Source: Hydractinia symbiolongicarpus (taxonomy: Eukaryota; Cnidaria; Hydrozoa; Anthoathecata; Hydractiniidae). From it: DNA of 64,000 nt. A model generated the notes under the pieces. The model saw nothing but the letters and a program-made list of their open reading frames with translations. It had not been told where the DNA came from and ran no database searches. Shown here one piece after another: positions 48,901-61,525 of the stretch; the stretch's first letter is position 1, and every line of letters begins with the position of its first letter. The position numbers were made by a program, and so were the translations under genes. The stretch lies in NCBI RefSeq assembly GCF_029227915.1, contig NC_079880.1, positions 11,001,501-11,065,500 of the forward strand, given 5' to 3'.

Positions 48901-50648
48901 GGCAGACAGAGGAAAGTTATTTTTCATGAATAGATAAATTCGTGTGATTGTTGCAAGGGACTTTTTTTTAGTTTTCATTTTACGAATAAAACAAACTACA
49001 AAAGATAAGAAGCTAAACCAGACAAGCTATCTCACGTTATCATAACTTGTTGTATGTTTATTGTTTAAGTCCAGAATGAGGAAAAATTTGTTGAGCTGAA
49101 AGGAATTTTTCATCTAAGTGAGACAACATTGCCTCGCTTAATCGAAAATTTATATCAACTGTTAATAAAAATTTCGGAGAACATGGCGAATGAGGAAAAA
49201 CGTTGCATTATATTGGCAATGTGATGTTGCGATGTTGTGTCTGGCTATCGTAACTATGAGGCAGTAATCTTAATTTTGCCACATATTATGAGTCAAAAGA
49301 GGAAAATTGTCTGAATGGAATAGTGCCCTATGCCCGATAAGGTCTGCACGTCAACAGTTAAATTAGCAACCTTGGCACAAGTGCAAATCTTTCAACAATC
49401 TGATTCAATTTTTTCATTAACTTTTATGAGAAATTATGTGATGAGTATTTTAAAAACAAAGGGACACATTGCATCGCTGCTTACCACACGGTTAGTTTAA
49501 CAATTATTGTCATGAGGAAGCATGGCAATGAGGAACAAACGTATTGACAGTCAAGAACAAACATATTACTGGAATACTAACCACGACAACTAATACGAAA
49601 ATGTTATTCCGGATTTTTATCAGCACAATGAGAAACTAGCGACTACTTGTACAAAGAAACAGTGTTACTCAATCCATAAATGAAACTAATTAAACAGTAA
49701 CAAACAAAGGGACCTTCTCGCACACCAACATTGTACACTCATTTATATTTTGATAATAAAACATTATTTTTTCCTTCTTAGCAAAACAGATTTCTGATAT
49801 GAAAAAAGACAAGGATAAAAAGATCTTGAAGAAAGAATACAAACTGCAACGGGAAACAACCTTCCGAAACAAACAAGCCAATAAACAGATTAACAAACAA
49901 ACAACAATACATACATAAAAACATAAAAAAGCATAAAAAACAAACAAAAACAAACAAAGCAAACGAAAAAACAAACGAAAAAACAAAACTATATAATATA
50001 TGAGTATCCTAGAACATTTTTTCGCAAAATTTAAAATACACGAAACAATTTTCATAACTATACAACGCCCTCTATCACAGAAGGAATGACGTCTACTAGA
50101 GATTTTCTCGCAACAACATTTGCGCAGATCACAACCATATGTTTCGGCAACAGCGATCGGTATCTTGCTCTTAAGGGTTTCTTTGAATACCAGTCACTAG
50201 AAACTAGCCCATAAAAAACATATGTTCGCCCTTTGTGCTGTTTCGGCCAATACATCATCGTACGCTGTACATAAAGGGCAAACGCTACTAAGAGGGGGGG
50301 GGGGAGAGGGGACATTTGCAGTGTTTTTTAATTTCAAATTTCAATATATAAATAACACAACATTGCCTATTGAAATATTGTAATTGATGCATATCTTCAC
50401 CTCTAGCAATGCGGTTTTTTCCGGTCGGACCAAACCTTAATGCGTCCTTCCCGAAATCAATAATATTGACCTCCTCACTTTTAAAATTGCAGCATGTGCC
50501 CTGACATTTCGCTATTTTGCGCATCCTGTAGCACAAAATATCGATTGGGTTGCCATTTTGAACACGCGAAATACCGCTGTTATAATAGGGAAGACAACAT
50601 CTTGAGATACATTATTATCCTCTTAGCTTACGAACCATATTCTTGTTA
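45973..50648. other. Long intergenic stretch, no gene seen
   Basis: About 4.7 kb without a supported gene. It contains A-rich (AAACAA)n-like sequence at about 49855-49990 and a G-run at 50294. Open frames are short or low-complexity. Confidence 0.45.
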
Positions 50649-51038
50649 TCACAGCGCTCCCAGCTGTTCTTTTTCTAGTACGTCTGCTAAGTTTGATATA
50701 TAAACGGTCGCCAGTTTTAATATTTCCAGTTGCGTAAGGTGTTTTGTCCTTTTATGGGAGATGTTGTTTACTGTTTGTTTCAAGATTTTAAATGCGAAAT
50801 TTAGTCTTGCTTTTCTTTGACGCTCTCGTTCGTTCCGAAGAATTTGTTTCTCAGATTGCGCGTGATGTGTTGGTGTTGATTTGGTCTTTGTTTTGCTTCC
50901 CGATAATATTTGTTTAGCTTGATTTCTTTTACGTTTTTTCATACTGCCAACGCCGTCAGCTTTCTTTATTTTGAAATGTTTTGAGTTAAATTTCTGTTGA
51001 TACTTTTCTTCATGATTATTTTGTGATAAGATTTGCAT
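50649..51038 (-). CDS. bHLH transcription factor
   Basis: 129-residue single-exon protein. Residues 65-78 are the basic region (RNERERQRK, giving the E-box-contacting Glu/Arg pair), 79-92 helix 1 (LNFAFKILKQTV), a loop (NNISHKRTKH), then helix 2 (LTQLEILKLATVYISNLADVL). The N-terminus is Lys/Arg-rich. It should bind CANNTG sites as a dimer with an E-protein. It looks like a class A (Twist/Atonal/Mesp-like) factor, but the usual Ala before NxRER is replaced and the C-terminus is very short, so I assign no subfamily. Start choice: an acceptor CTCCCATTTTTAG ends 21 nt upstream of this ATG. Confidence 0.8.
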   Translation of the reverse strand: MQILSQNNHEEKYQQKFNSKHFKIKKADGVGSMKKRKRNQAKQILSGSKTKTKSTPTHHAQSEKQILRNERERQRKARLNFAFKILKQTVNNISHKRTKHLTQLEILKLATVYISNLADVLEKEQLGAL

Positions 51039-51059
51039 AACGTACCGGGATGAATTGCT

Positions 51060-51659
51060 CTAAAAATGGGAGAAAAGTATGGTTTAAACTGTTTAGTCAA
51101 CAGCTTATTCATAAGGTTTTTAGATAACCAACTTTGTACTTTTTCAAATACAATTGTTCTATAGGAGTCAATACTTCTATAGGTGTGTCTACAGGATATA
51201 TTAATAATTTCGCATTTTAAAGTCTAGAAACATACTGCAGAAATTCATGAAAAAAGTGAATGGAGTAACCATGTAATCTGTGCTTTAATACACACTCTTC
51301 TATGTCAAGCACAACGAGACTTGGAATGTTCTTTACTCCCTTTTAAATTTTAGAAACCCCTTTTGTGCGCCTTGTTCTTACATTATATTATCCGTAAGAA
51401 ATTGTTTAGCATTGATAAGCAATCGATGACATTAATGCTTGTGTAGTTCTCAAAGTAACTTGTCTAAAAAAGTCTAAAATATAACTCAAGCACGCAAAAA
51501 AAGTTCCCGAAAAAAAAGGAAGTAAGTTGTGTAGGGATCATAACAAAGCGCTATCACACAGAATATAAACTTTTTTGTATACAAAACTTCTAGAAACAGA
51601 GAACATTTATAAGTAAGTAACTAAAGGAAAGTATTAATGATTTCAATGATTCCATAGTA
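51060..51659. other. Upstream region of the bHLH gene
   Basis: 600 bp of AT-rich sequence with no coding signal. It probably contains the promoter or outron of the bHLH gene. Confidence 0.35.
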
Positions 51660-51872
51660 ACAGCTAGATCTTCCTCCTCTTCCAACTATGTTCCATACAG
51701 CCGATGTGTAACATTGCTATGACCTGTTTGTCTGCCACACTAACCCGTTCGCGGTCAGCAGAGGGCACCAAATGGGCTGACAACACTACATATAAAGTCC
51801 GCTGAAGTGGGGACTCGAACTTGAAACCTCGTGGTTAAAAGTCGAATGTGCTACCACTACACCATCTCGGCT
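51660..51872 (-). mobile_element. tRNA-Lys-like SINE
   Basis: On the minus strand, GCCGAGATGGTGTAGTGGTA and GGTTTCAAGTTCGAGTCCCC give box A and box B at tRNA spacing, with ACTTTTAAC in the anticodon-loop position (TTT, Lys). The acceptor stem does not pair, so this is not a working tRNA gene. A non-tRNA body runs left from about 51795. Only one copy is in the window, so the 3' boundary is approximate. Confidence 0.6.
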
Positions 51873-54800
51873 TTAATAAATTGTGTGGAGATGCAAAGGA
51901 TTCATAAATAATAGAATAAGTAAAAAACAATATCGAAACCTACCATATTCAGCATCACCTTTTTGCAAGGTTCTATAAACTTCAAATGCAAACTAACGCC
52001 CATTAATATCTCTTCTGGCTTTAAATAAGCTATTCTAAATTTAGAAAGTGACTCTTCCATCACCCTTCCTCCTTTTCCTTTCCCGATGCACAATGTCTTC
52101 TTTTCTACTTTTAATAAATTATGCAAGCATTGTTAAATGGCTTTGTAATATCATGCTAAGTGGAACTACAAGAGAGAGAAAATGAAAAAGATGTTGGAAC
52201 ACGTTTTTAATATAAAACGAATATGTTTTTCACGTTACGCTATTGTTGTATGTTTGTTCTTTACATTTTGGCTTGCTAACAAGAAGATGTTTTTTTTATT
52301 TTTAAGAACACTAATGTTGGATGTTAGTGGAAAGTTTTATTTACTAACAGATGATTGTTCCTCGCATCGTGGAAAAGAAAAATGGATTGTTGAAGAAAGG
52401 TTATCAAATCTTTGGCACTACTAAATAATCTGTATGAACAATTATATTAAAAGTGTTAACAAGTGTCTAAAGCTTTAGTCGCTTACCCGTTGTTATAACA
52501 ATCCATTTTTTTAAAAATTGAAACAGATGTTTTATGTTTACTACCGTTAGGTAGCCTCTTTCTGAAATCTACAATGCATTATTCATAACGACCCTGTCCT
52601 TATTGTGGAAGTTATAGCGGTCGAACTGTGAGGCGGGTTTTGCTAGAATTTGCCAGTATATTTCGTGACCCGTTGTCGAAGGTTCTTAATCTTCAAACAA
52701 AAAAATTTCCCACAGAAACGTGTGTGGATTTATTCTGCTGCTTTTCATAAAACGGTTCATTGTCAATTTCATTCTAGAGATTCAAGCAATTTAAGAAAAA
52801 AGGTTCGAACGAAATAGACAACAATAATAACAACGTTAATTGACCGTGACTTTACATGTACAATAATTCCACGACTAAAGAAACGCACTCTTTTTATAAG
52901 CAAGACATTTTTTTTTTGCTCATGCAATCAGTTTCTTATCTTATGAAAACAAAAGGTGGGCGAAAATGAGGGATAGTGACGAAATATTTTATCAAAACGA
53001 CGAAACTGTTTCCTTAAAAGCTAGTTAAATACGCAAATTATGAATGCAGTTGGAACTGTTTTACGTGTTCTACTGAAGCACGTAAGGTATTGTCATACAG
53101 GACTAATATAGCTAATTCTTTGCAATTTCCTACCTCAGTTAACGGGACGTGGTCATAAAAAATTATTAACTTTTGAAATCCGACATAATACATTTTAATA
53201 TGTCACGTCTCTAATGTAACCAAGGAAACAGCGCGTATGCACAAGGAAGGTTGAAGATAAAAAGTCTGGTCATTAGCTGTGGCTATGAAAAAAAAGAATT
53301 TCAAAAAAAAAAAAAAACGCTTTTAAATACTATATCAAAAGGGCACGAGCAACACTAATATCACTTCTTTCATGATCATGGCTTATTTTTCCATCTTGTT
53401 ATTTTTGTTTACTGTGGCTTTAACAACTTTCTTTAAATAAATCGACTATAGGCTAATTTTTCTCCAGTTTATCCCATTAAGATTGAAATGTTGAATAACC
53501 TAACAGAGCATTGTGATATATAAAAGATTTGCCACTCATTGTGTAATGCTATAATGCCAAATTTTGCATATTTTATTTCACAATATGGAAAATGTACATA
53601 CTTATCCTCCTCGTAAAAGCAAATCATTCTCAGACTAATTCATCCACGTATCTTTCTTCTTTCCTCCTATCACGCTTGTTTATTTTTGGCTTACTTTATT
53701 TAACCCTGATGAAACGTATATATTTGTCATCCTCGAATACACAACCCACCTACATAATACGTACACCCACCAACCCACCCACGCCTCTTCCTCCATTCGC
53801 ATACACCCACCCATCCATCCATCCATCCATTCTTCCATTTCCCTCTTTGCTCCCGCCTAATTTTTTTTCTAATTACCGTATTTTCATCTGTAGTACACTC
53901 TTATGTATCCAAGACTACGCAAACAAGTAGCAAAGGTTTTTTTACATTAGCTTTTCGCCAATGTAGTCACATGATACAGGATTTTCTATCCCTTTCCAAT
54001 TTTTTAACAATGCAAAATAAGAATGGTGTCTTCCCCGCATTAAAATTCATTTGATACAGCAACCTTGTTCTTTTTTTCTGTACAAACCATAAGAAATGTT
54101 TTATCTTCTTTTCCTGTACACCTCCATGGTTTGTCTCTATGTTCATAGACGGAATACAACACTTGCTTATCATTCCAACCTATTACGGTATATAAATAAT
54201 TTCAAAAGGCTCTCAAAAATCCAAATTTTCTTGGTATAAAAATTAAAAAGACATTTTCAAATCTTGATTTCCCTTATTTCTTGGTCTTCACACTATGTAA
54301 TTGATTACTTAACAAAAGTTAACCCTCTGTCACTTTTCCTGTGATTCATTTGAAGGTAATTTTGGCGCAATTTTTTAAAACGAAAACACGTTTTTGCTGA
54401 GGTCCATTGCTGGTGGTGTTTCAGTATTGCTGTTACTTGCAAATTGCCTCTTTTTTTTAAAAAATTGAGCCCAATGTTGCTTAAGATATTGCATGTATTG
54501 CTAAGAATCTAAACGCATTGTTTTGAAATATAAAGATACAGATCTACAGATTAAAATATCGCCTTAACAATGACTCTAGATCCAAGCAGTGCTAAATTTT
54601 TAAAAATATTATTAATTAGCAGGCCAATAATAACTTGAAAAAATAATGTTGACTCATATATAAAATGAATTATGCATAAAACTAAAACATACTTCAAAAA
54701 AATTATTGAAATTACATATTACAAAAAAACGTGTCAGAAGTGAAAAAAATATATTTGTAATCAACAAATTTAACCCTTTACTCATATGAGAATTTTCAAC

Positions 54801-57800
54801 ATAAAAATCTGTTTTTAATTTAAACAATTATTTTCTAATTTGTATAATAAACAAGACTCATGCTCTAAGATTGTACTAAATTATAGGATAAGAAGAATGT
54901 ACAGCCAGCAGAAAAGTAAATTAGAATCTTTATCTATCGTTAGAGACAGAGCATAAGAACATAGCATAAAACATTTGAACGGTATTCAAACCAGACAGTT
55001 AAAGGTGTAAAACAAATCCTACCGAAAAGGATCGAATGGCTGGAAAAAAATAACGTTTATAAATGTGAAGAAAAAATATTAAAAAACTGAATTTAGTGAT
55101 TAGAAAATAAAACAACAGAATTGACACATATAAGCATATTTTTCGAGCCATATAGGGTAGAAATATAAAAAAAACCACAGCTGCAATATCACACGAGAAC
55201 CTTTTTATTCTTGAATGAGAAAATTTATTTTTAAAGAATCTCTTAAAGATAAATATGTCTCTATTAACAACGACGACAAATTGTTTTTAATAATTTTCTA
55301 AATTTTGAGAAACACTGCATGACAAAAATGACAAACTTTTTCCTTGTATTCAACTACCGTTGGAAAGCTATTTTTTTAAGATTTTCTTTGAGATACTTAA
55401 CGGTGCTTCTTTGTAGGAAAATGGCAAGGGCAATTCGTCCTCTATCACTACCGTTTAGTATCATTTGAAAACAAAAGAGACGAAAGCGTTAACTCTGTAA
55501 ATTTAAGCACATTGGAAATTGTGGTTGCAAAGAAAAAAATGGTGCAAGTAAACTAGGAATTTCAAATCTTTTCTTCACATCGAAATTCCTGTAACTTCAA
55601 ATGGCAATAATTAGAAAGTGGAAAGAAACATTTTTTTATTGCTCAAATTTAAAAGATTTTAGTTTAAAAGCTCACTCCAATTATTTATCAGTAAGCACCC
55701 CTCTCTTGTTTCTGGAATACGCTTATGACACTTTATCGGGGGAAAAACGGGGCAGATGACTAGTTTTTACAATAATAATTTTCAACTGGTATGTCTTGTC
55801 TACCACTAATTTTAGTGCCAGTCAAAATTTTCTTGAAATAATGAGAGAGGAGATAAAAGCTGTTTCTTCAGTATAAAAAAGCAAGAGTTTCTTAAAGGAT
55901 TTTTAAATAATAACTCTCCGGGAATTTTCAGTACCTTCAGTTATTCCAGCCCTGTACTGGTTTATAAATTGGGTTGGTAAAAATGTTAATTTCAGTTTTC
56001 TGAAGTTTTGCTTGCTATTTTAACACCGGCCTTCTTCACCCTTATCTCAGTTTTTCGTTGTTTTTTATAATTTTTATCAATCTAAAACCCCATATTGTTG
56101 GTAAAGACGTTTCTATCATTCTAAATCTTGTTTTTACATGGCCTTGGATGGAAAAGTGCTGTAAAAAAGGTGTTAAAAAAGCTGTAGAGAAAGAGCGTGT
56201 ACGTACACGCATGACTTACGGATCTTCTCACTTTGTGCGAAGCCATACGATGCGCATTTTTTTTCAACTTCAGATCAATTACAGGAATATAGTAGCAGCT
56301 AACGAAACAAAAAAATAAAAAAAATACACGAAAAAATCGTTGAGTGTCTGAATTAGGTCAGTCATTTACATAGACGATTTTACAGCTATTAAAAAAATTA
56401 TGGCAAAAACAAAGCCCGACACCTGCCGATAATATGTGCGAAGACTTTTGTGGAAGTATATCACATGAATGAATCAATCAAAAGGGTAAAAAAATGTCTA
56501 ACATAAAAAAATAATTTTTAATTTACAACTTTGCATCTAGTTTATATCAAGTTATTTCCAACAAAAATTAAAAACGGGGAAAACATTTTTTGAAACACAC
56601 TGTGCTCAATACTTTGGTACTAATATATTATACTTCTATGATCTATAAGTCTATAATCTTGCACGGGATTCAAGCTCGTCATTTATGGATTTTTTCGTTG
56701 CACATTGAAATTGTTTGTCCATGACCAGTATTGTTGCTATGGCAACGAAAGCCTTCAATCTCAGGTTGATCTAAAAATAAAAAACTTGTTGAAGTAATTG
56801 AAGTGTTGAAGTCAAAAATCTTGTATTAACCACAATATTAATTGGATATAGCAAGCATTGTGTAAATGCGTAGGTAGCACGGGATGAAATAAAAGGGCTA
56901 CAACGAAACGACTCAATTAAAATCTCTGCCATTGATGTGACTCTCTATTATTGCATATTATGAATAACGTTATTAACAACCAGACTACTCAGAAGGTACA
57001 GGGCAAGGAATTATGCCCACTTTATTGCAAGAATATGGAGAGAGGGTGTAGTTTATTATTTAACAAGTTTTTTTAGGTTTTTAATGGTGTTTTCAAAAGC
57101 GGCTACTTTATGTTCAGTACTTTTTGACGGTAAAATAAATATAACATAAAAATAAAATAAGAAACAATCAGGACAACAGGAGAGACTGTATAGACTACTT
57201 TCAGCGTGACATAGTTGTTTTGAATTCCTTTTGAGAACAATGGTAATTCGCGCACTTTTGTGGCATGGCAGAAATTTTTTTAGATCCTAATGTTATTTGC
57301 ACATGTATCTTTGTCAAAATTGATATAGTATCAAAATAATTTATACTTTCAAAAATCGTTTATTGGTGTCCCGAAAAATGGTTAAAACTGGAACTCAGAA
57401 ACTATGATAATGAAGTTATTTTCATTTCATTTATTATGTTTATTTATATCAATTTTTATTTCAAACCAGCCTAAAAACATGTCTCACCAAGTTTCAAGAC
57501 TTTATTTTAATTATACTTTTAGCAAAAAGTATGGTTATAAAAGCGAAGTAATTTTTATAGCCCATTTTGCCACTCCCTTTCAGTACATAGATTCATACTT
57601 GTTAATGTATCCACATTAAGGAGGTATTTTAAACAAAATATTTTAATCTTGCTAACGTTACAAAAAATAGTTCTCGTGAAAATTTAAAATTGTTTTAAAA
57701 ATTAGTTCTCACAAAAATTAACACCCTAAAGTATTCCTTATAGTTCTGCTCTTGTAGATAACAGAATACTCGGAAATTTTCGTAAACTATCTAAAGACTT

Positions 57801-57984
57801 CTGAATGTTGTTTTAAATCTTTTTTAGCGTCTCAGAAATTTCAAGATTACTAAATATCCATAAAGCAAAACTTCAACAATTATGCCACTTACAAAATCCT
57901 TTGGTCCATATAATAACTTTATTTCTGATTAATATATGACCCACATCTCCACTAAAAAATATATAGATAACAGAGAAGTATATA
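51873..57984. other. Long intergenic stretch, no gene seen
   Basis: About 6 kb with no supported gene. It contains a (CCAT)n microsatellite at about 53804-53830 within a C-rich tract. Other open frames are AT-driven and low-complexity. Confidence 0.45.
53804..53830. repeat. (CCAT)n microsatellite
   Basis: About five perfect CCAT units within a longer CCCACC/CCAT tract. Confidence 0.85.
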
Positions 57985-58060
57985 CAGTTGACTCTCTACA
58001 ACTCGAACACCTGTATCTCGAATCTCTCCTTAACTCGAACGATTTTGCTGGCACGGTGGG

Positions 58061-58149
58061 AATTTCATTTCATGAAATCTCCGCCGAGCTAATACTGGAT
58101 TATCCCCCATCTCGCAATAAATCTAGAGGTCATAGCCTCAACCACCTCT
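58061..58149 (+). repeat. DIRS left inverted terminal repeat
   Basis: AATTTCATTTCATGAAATC at the outer edge, CTAATACTGGATTATCCCCC in the middle, and CCTCAACCACCTCT at the inner edge. The reverse complement lies at 62340-62428 with no mismatch seen by eye. Confidence 0.85.
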
Positions 58150-58420
58150 TATTCCGATCTCGCTAAAAAGGTCAAGACGTGCAAACAAACAAGTGAGTAT
58201 TTTTAAAATAAGAATCTGGGTCTATCACCCAACGATTTATTAAAACAATAGTACAAACAATGTTAATAAGTGTTTCTCCTTCAATGTGATAGTGTTTTGA
58301 TAAGAGTTTATTTTCGTGTTTATGAATTTCTTTCTAAAGTTGGTGATACTACCAAGACAAACAAACCACTAAACAGTGTGTATCGAACGAGCTCCCACAA
58401 GAGGAGACACTAAATAAGCC

Positions 58421-61400
58421 ATGTTTTCTCGTCTTTCTCGTAGAATGGCGGAGACCGAATCGCATGCACAAGTCGATACGGTCAATACACAAGCCACCCA
58501 ACAGGGTGTGCCTACAAACGAGCTCCCACAAGAGGAGACAGTAAACGAACTGTCAACAGACACAGAGGAGAACTGTGAGCCACCCTCCAAAAAGACAAGA
58601 TTTGAGTTAGATGTTGTGCCACAAAATAGTTGGCAAATTCAGCAAGACTTAGCTGACTATGCAAATAAATACATGGATATTTTTCAACCAAATGTAGCCC
58701 TCGAGGAAGGGATTTTATTTGACAACCCAGTACCGGGAAATGTTCAGAACGAAAAATTGCTTGATGTGCACTTAAAAGAACTTCTTCTCGAGCAAGATAA
58801 GAAGATAACGCTTAATCAAGACCGCATGGTTACAAACATTCAACAGCGAATAAGCTTTACTATGGGGCCACTGTGTCGCCTTTGGTCACTTATGGAGGGA
58901 GAGAAGACTTCCTTATCAAGCTCGCCAGACGTCGACCAAAATCTTGAAAGTATTAACATGATGTCTCAATTATTTGATCAAACTATCCTACTTCTAGGAC
59001 AGGCATACAATTCTTGCTCCTATTTGAGAAGGTTCAATGTGCTGATGTCTTTCATACCAGATAAAAAGAAAGTAGAGAGTATGTTAAAGGAAATGTCATC
59101 AAGTTTTGTGCCCTCTGAAAAAACTGAACCAGCTTTGTTTGGTCCTAAATATGAAGACATGGTGTCAAAATTTCTTTCGTCAAAGAACAAATCGAAAGAA
59201 CTATTTACTTCATTCAAAAAGAATAGTAGCAGAGGATCACATTCTGCCAGCCGACCCTTTTCAAGAGGCCCTCTATTTCAGACCAGAGGTAGGGGGCGAG
59301 GTTTCTTCACCGCAGCTGGTAAAAACTACAACAACCGTGGATCTAACCGGGGAAGCAACAGAGGAAGCAGAGGTATGTTTCAATTCAATATTAGAGGTGC
59401 CTTTTCTCAGCTTATCAGAGATTTTGGACATAAGGGACTTCCCAAATGTACATCCTTTGATAAAAAGGTTATTTCCAATACCTATTCCCCACCTGCCTCC
59501 TGCAGGAAGGACTCAATACTTTGTGGAGAATTGGAAAAAGCTGACAAACGATCAGACAATGTTAAAGATCGTACAGGGATACGAGATACCCTTTCTTTCC
59601 CCACCAAAACAGAGAATTGTTCCACCCCCTATTCATATCAGTCACGAAGAGAAATCCCTTGTGGACAAGGAGGTCCAAAGTATGCTGAGAAAAGGTGCCA
59701 TCAAAAGGGCAACTCATGTACCGGGGAATTTATCAGTACAATTTTTCTTGTGGACAAAAAAGACGGTGGTCATCGGCCAGTAATAAACTTAAAGAAACTG
59801 AACCAAAACATTCCTTATGTTCATTTCAAAATGGAGGGATTACATCTCTTAAAGGAAATGCTGTGTCCAGGGGATTTCATGTGCAAACTGGACTTAAAAG
59901 ACGCTTATTTTGCAGTCCCATTGTCAAAAAATTCGAGGAAGTTTGTTCGGTTTCTTTGGGAAGGACAGCTCTACGAGTTTCTGTGCCTATGTTTCGGGCT
60001 CTCAAAAGCCCCGTGGATTTTCACAAAACTCTTAAAGATCCCAATCTCCCTCCTAAGAAAACTGAGAGTAAAAATAATAGTTTATTTGGACGATATGATT
60101 ATTATGGCCAGTGCAAAGGAAGAGTTGTTGATGGCCAGGGATACTCTGATATTTCTCTTTCAGAATTTAGGGTTTCTAATCAACAGCAACAAGTCAGTTT
60201 TCGAACCAACCCAATGCCTCGATTTTTTGGGGGTGACAATAAATTCTCTGACAATGACAGTAAAACTGCCAATGGCAAAAGTTACAACATTGAAAGTACA
60301 ATGCCAGAAATTGTTAAAGCAGGAGTGGGTCACAATAAGAGAACTGTCCAAACTCATAGGAAAACTTTCCTCATCAGTAGTAGCAGTATTTCCAGCCCCC
60401 TTACAATACAGGTTCCTTCAACAACAACAGATAAAAGGGTTGTTGACAAAACACAACTTCGATGCTCAGATAACTTTGTCAGATCTAGCCAAGGGGGAGC
60501 TTCATTGGTGGCTGAACAATCTAGAATTGTACAATGGCAAATCCCTATTAACACCAACCCCACTAGTAATTCAGAAAATAAGCTCAGATGCCTCCAAGAT
60601 GGGGTGGGGAGCATTTTGCCAGGGACAAAAAACGGGTGGCCCATGGACTCGAAAGGAAAGGGATTTTCACATCAACATACTGGAGTTGAAGGCAATCAAC
60701 CTTGCTTTAAGAACCTTTACATATATGAAAAAAAAAGGGGTAGCAGTCCATGTGGAGACGGACAATATGACAGCCCTATCATATTTAGTAAAAATGGGGG
60801 GAACCAAGAACGAGACTCTGGTAAAAATAGCAAAAGAAATTTGGCAATATATAATGGAGAAAGAGATCACGATTACTGCAGGTTACATACCAGGCTACCT
60901 GAATGTAGAGGCAGACCGGGAATCCAGGCACAGTCTCTCAGACTCCAGCGAATGGAAACTGCTACCAACAGTATTCCAAAAGGTATGCCAGATATGGGGA
61001 ACACCGGACATAGATTTATTCGCCTCAAGGGTGTCGCATCAACTTCAGAGCTACATGTCCTGGAAACTAGACCCATTCAGCAAGGGGAGGGATGCTTTTC
61101 AGATCAAGTGGAAACACCATTACGCATACGCTTTCCCCCCTTTTGCTCTGATAGGCAGGGTTCTCAAAAAAGTTCAAGTAGAACAGGTAGACATGATCCT
61201 AATAACTCCAGCTTGGCAAACACAAGCATGGTTTCCAACAGTCCTAGAAATGTCAGTAAGGCACCCTCTGATCCTTCCAGGGAGAATAGATCTGTTAAAG
61301 AACCCGAGGGGAGAGTGCCATCCACTATTAGTAAACAACAACCTCAAATTACTGGCATGGAACATTTCAGGAAAAGTTTGGAGGCAGAAAAAATATCAGG

Positions 61401-61525
61401 AAGGGCTGCCACTCTTATCACGGCTGCCAGAAGGCCAGGAACTGTCAGTCATTAAAACTCGTCTTGGCGAAAATGGCATAGCTGGTGTGGTGAAAAACAA
61501 GTTTGTCCCACTAGATGTCCTATAG
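58421..61525 (+). pseudogene. DIRS gag-RT-RNase H-methyltransferase frame, frameshifted
   Basis: The open frame is 1034 codons but is a chimera of frames. Codons 1-325 are gag-like and end in an RGG/RGS-rich tail (SRGPLFQTRGRGRGFF). The conserved start of a DIRS RT (GRTQYFVENWKKL, then HISHEEKSLVDKEV) reads in the next frame at about 59500-59720. The RT resumes in the first frame at STIFLVDKKDGG, with the catalytic YLDD at about codon 555. A length change in the GGGG run at 59723-59726 would explain the switch. After RT come an RNase H-like domain (SSDASKMGWG; ETDN; VEADRES) and a DIRS-type methyltransferase-like domain (PDIDLFASR; YAFPPF). Stretch 59400-59720 in the long frame is therefore not real protein. 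gag may start at 58445 (MAETESH). Confidence 0.8.

Noticed and set aside
49690-50055. 121-codon cysteine/leucine-rich minus-strand frame
   Set aside because: Produced by an AAACAA-rich simple tract; no conserved domain.
59695-61455. 586-codon frame overlapping the RT region
   Set aside because: Out-of-frame shadow of the RT/RNase H coding sequence; only its continuation after 61456 is the recombinase frame.
58421-61525. Single intact 1034-residue DIRS polyprotein
   Set aside because: The conserved RT start lies in another frame for about 300 nt, so the long frame is partly nonsense.
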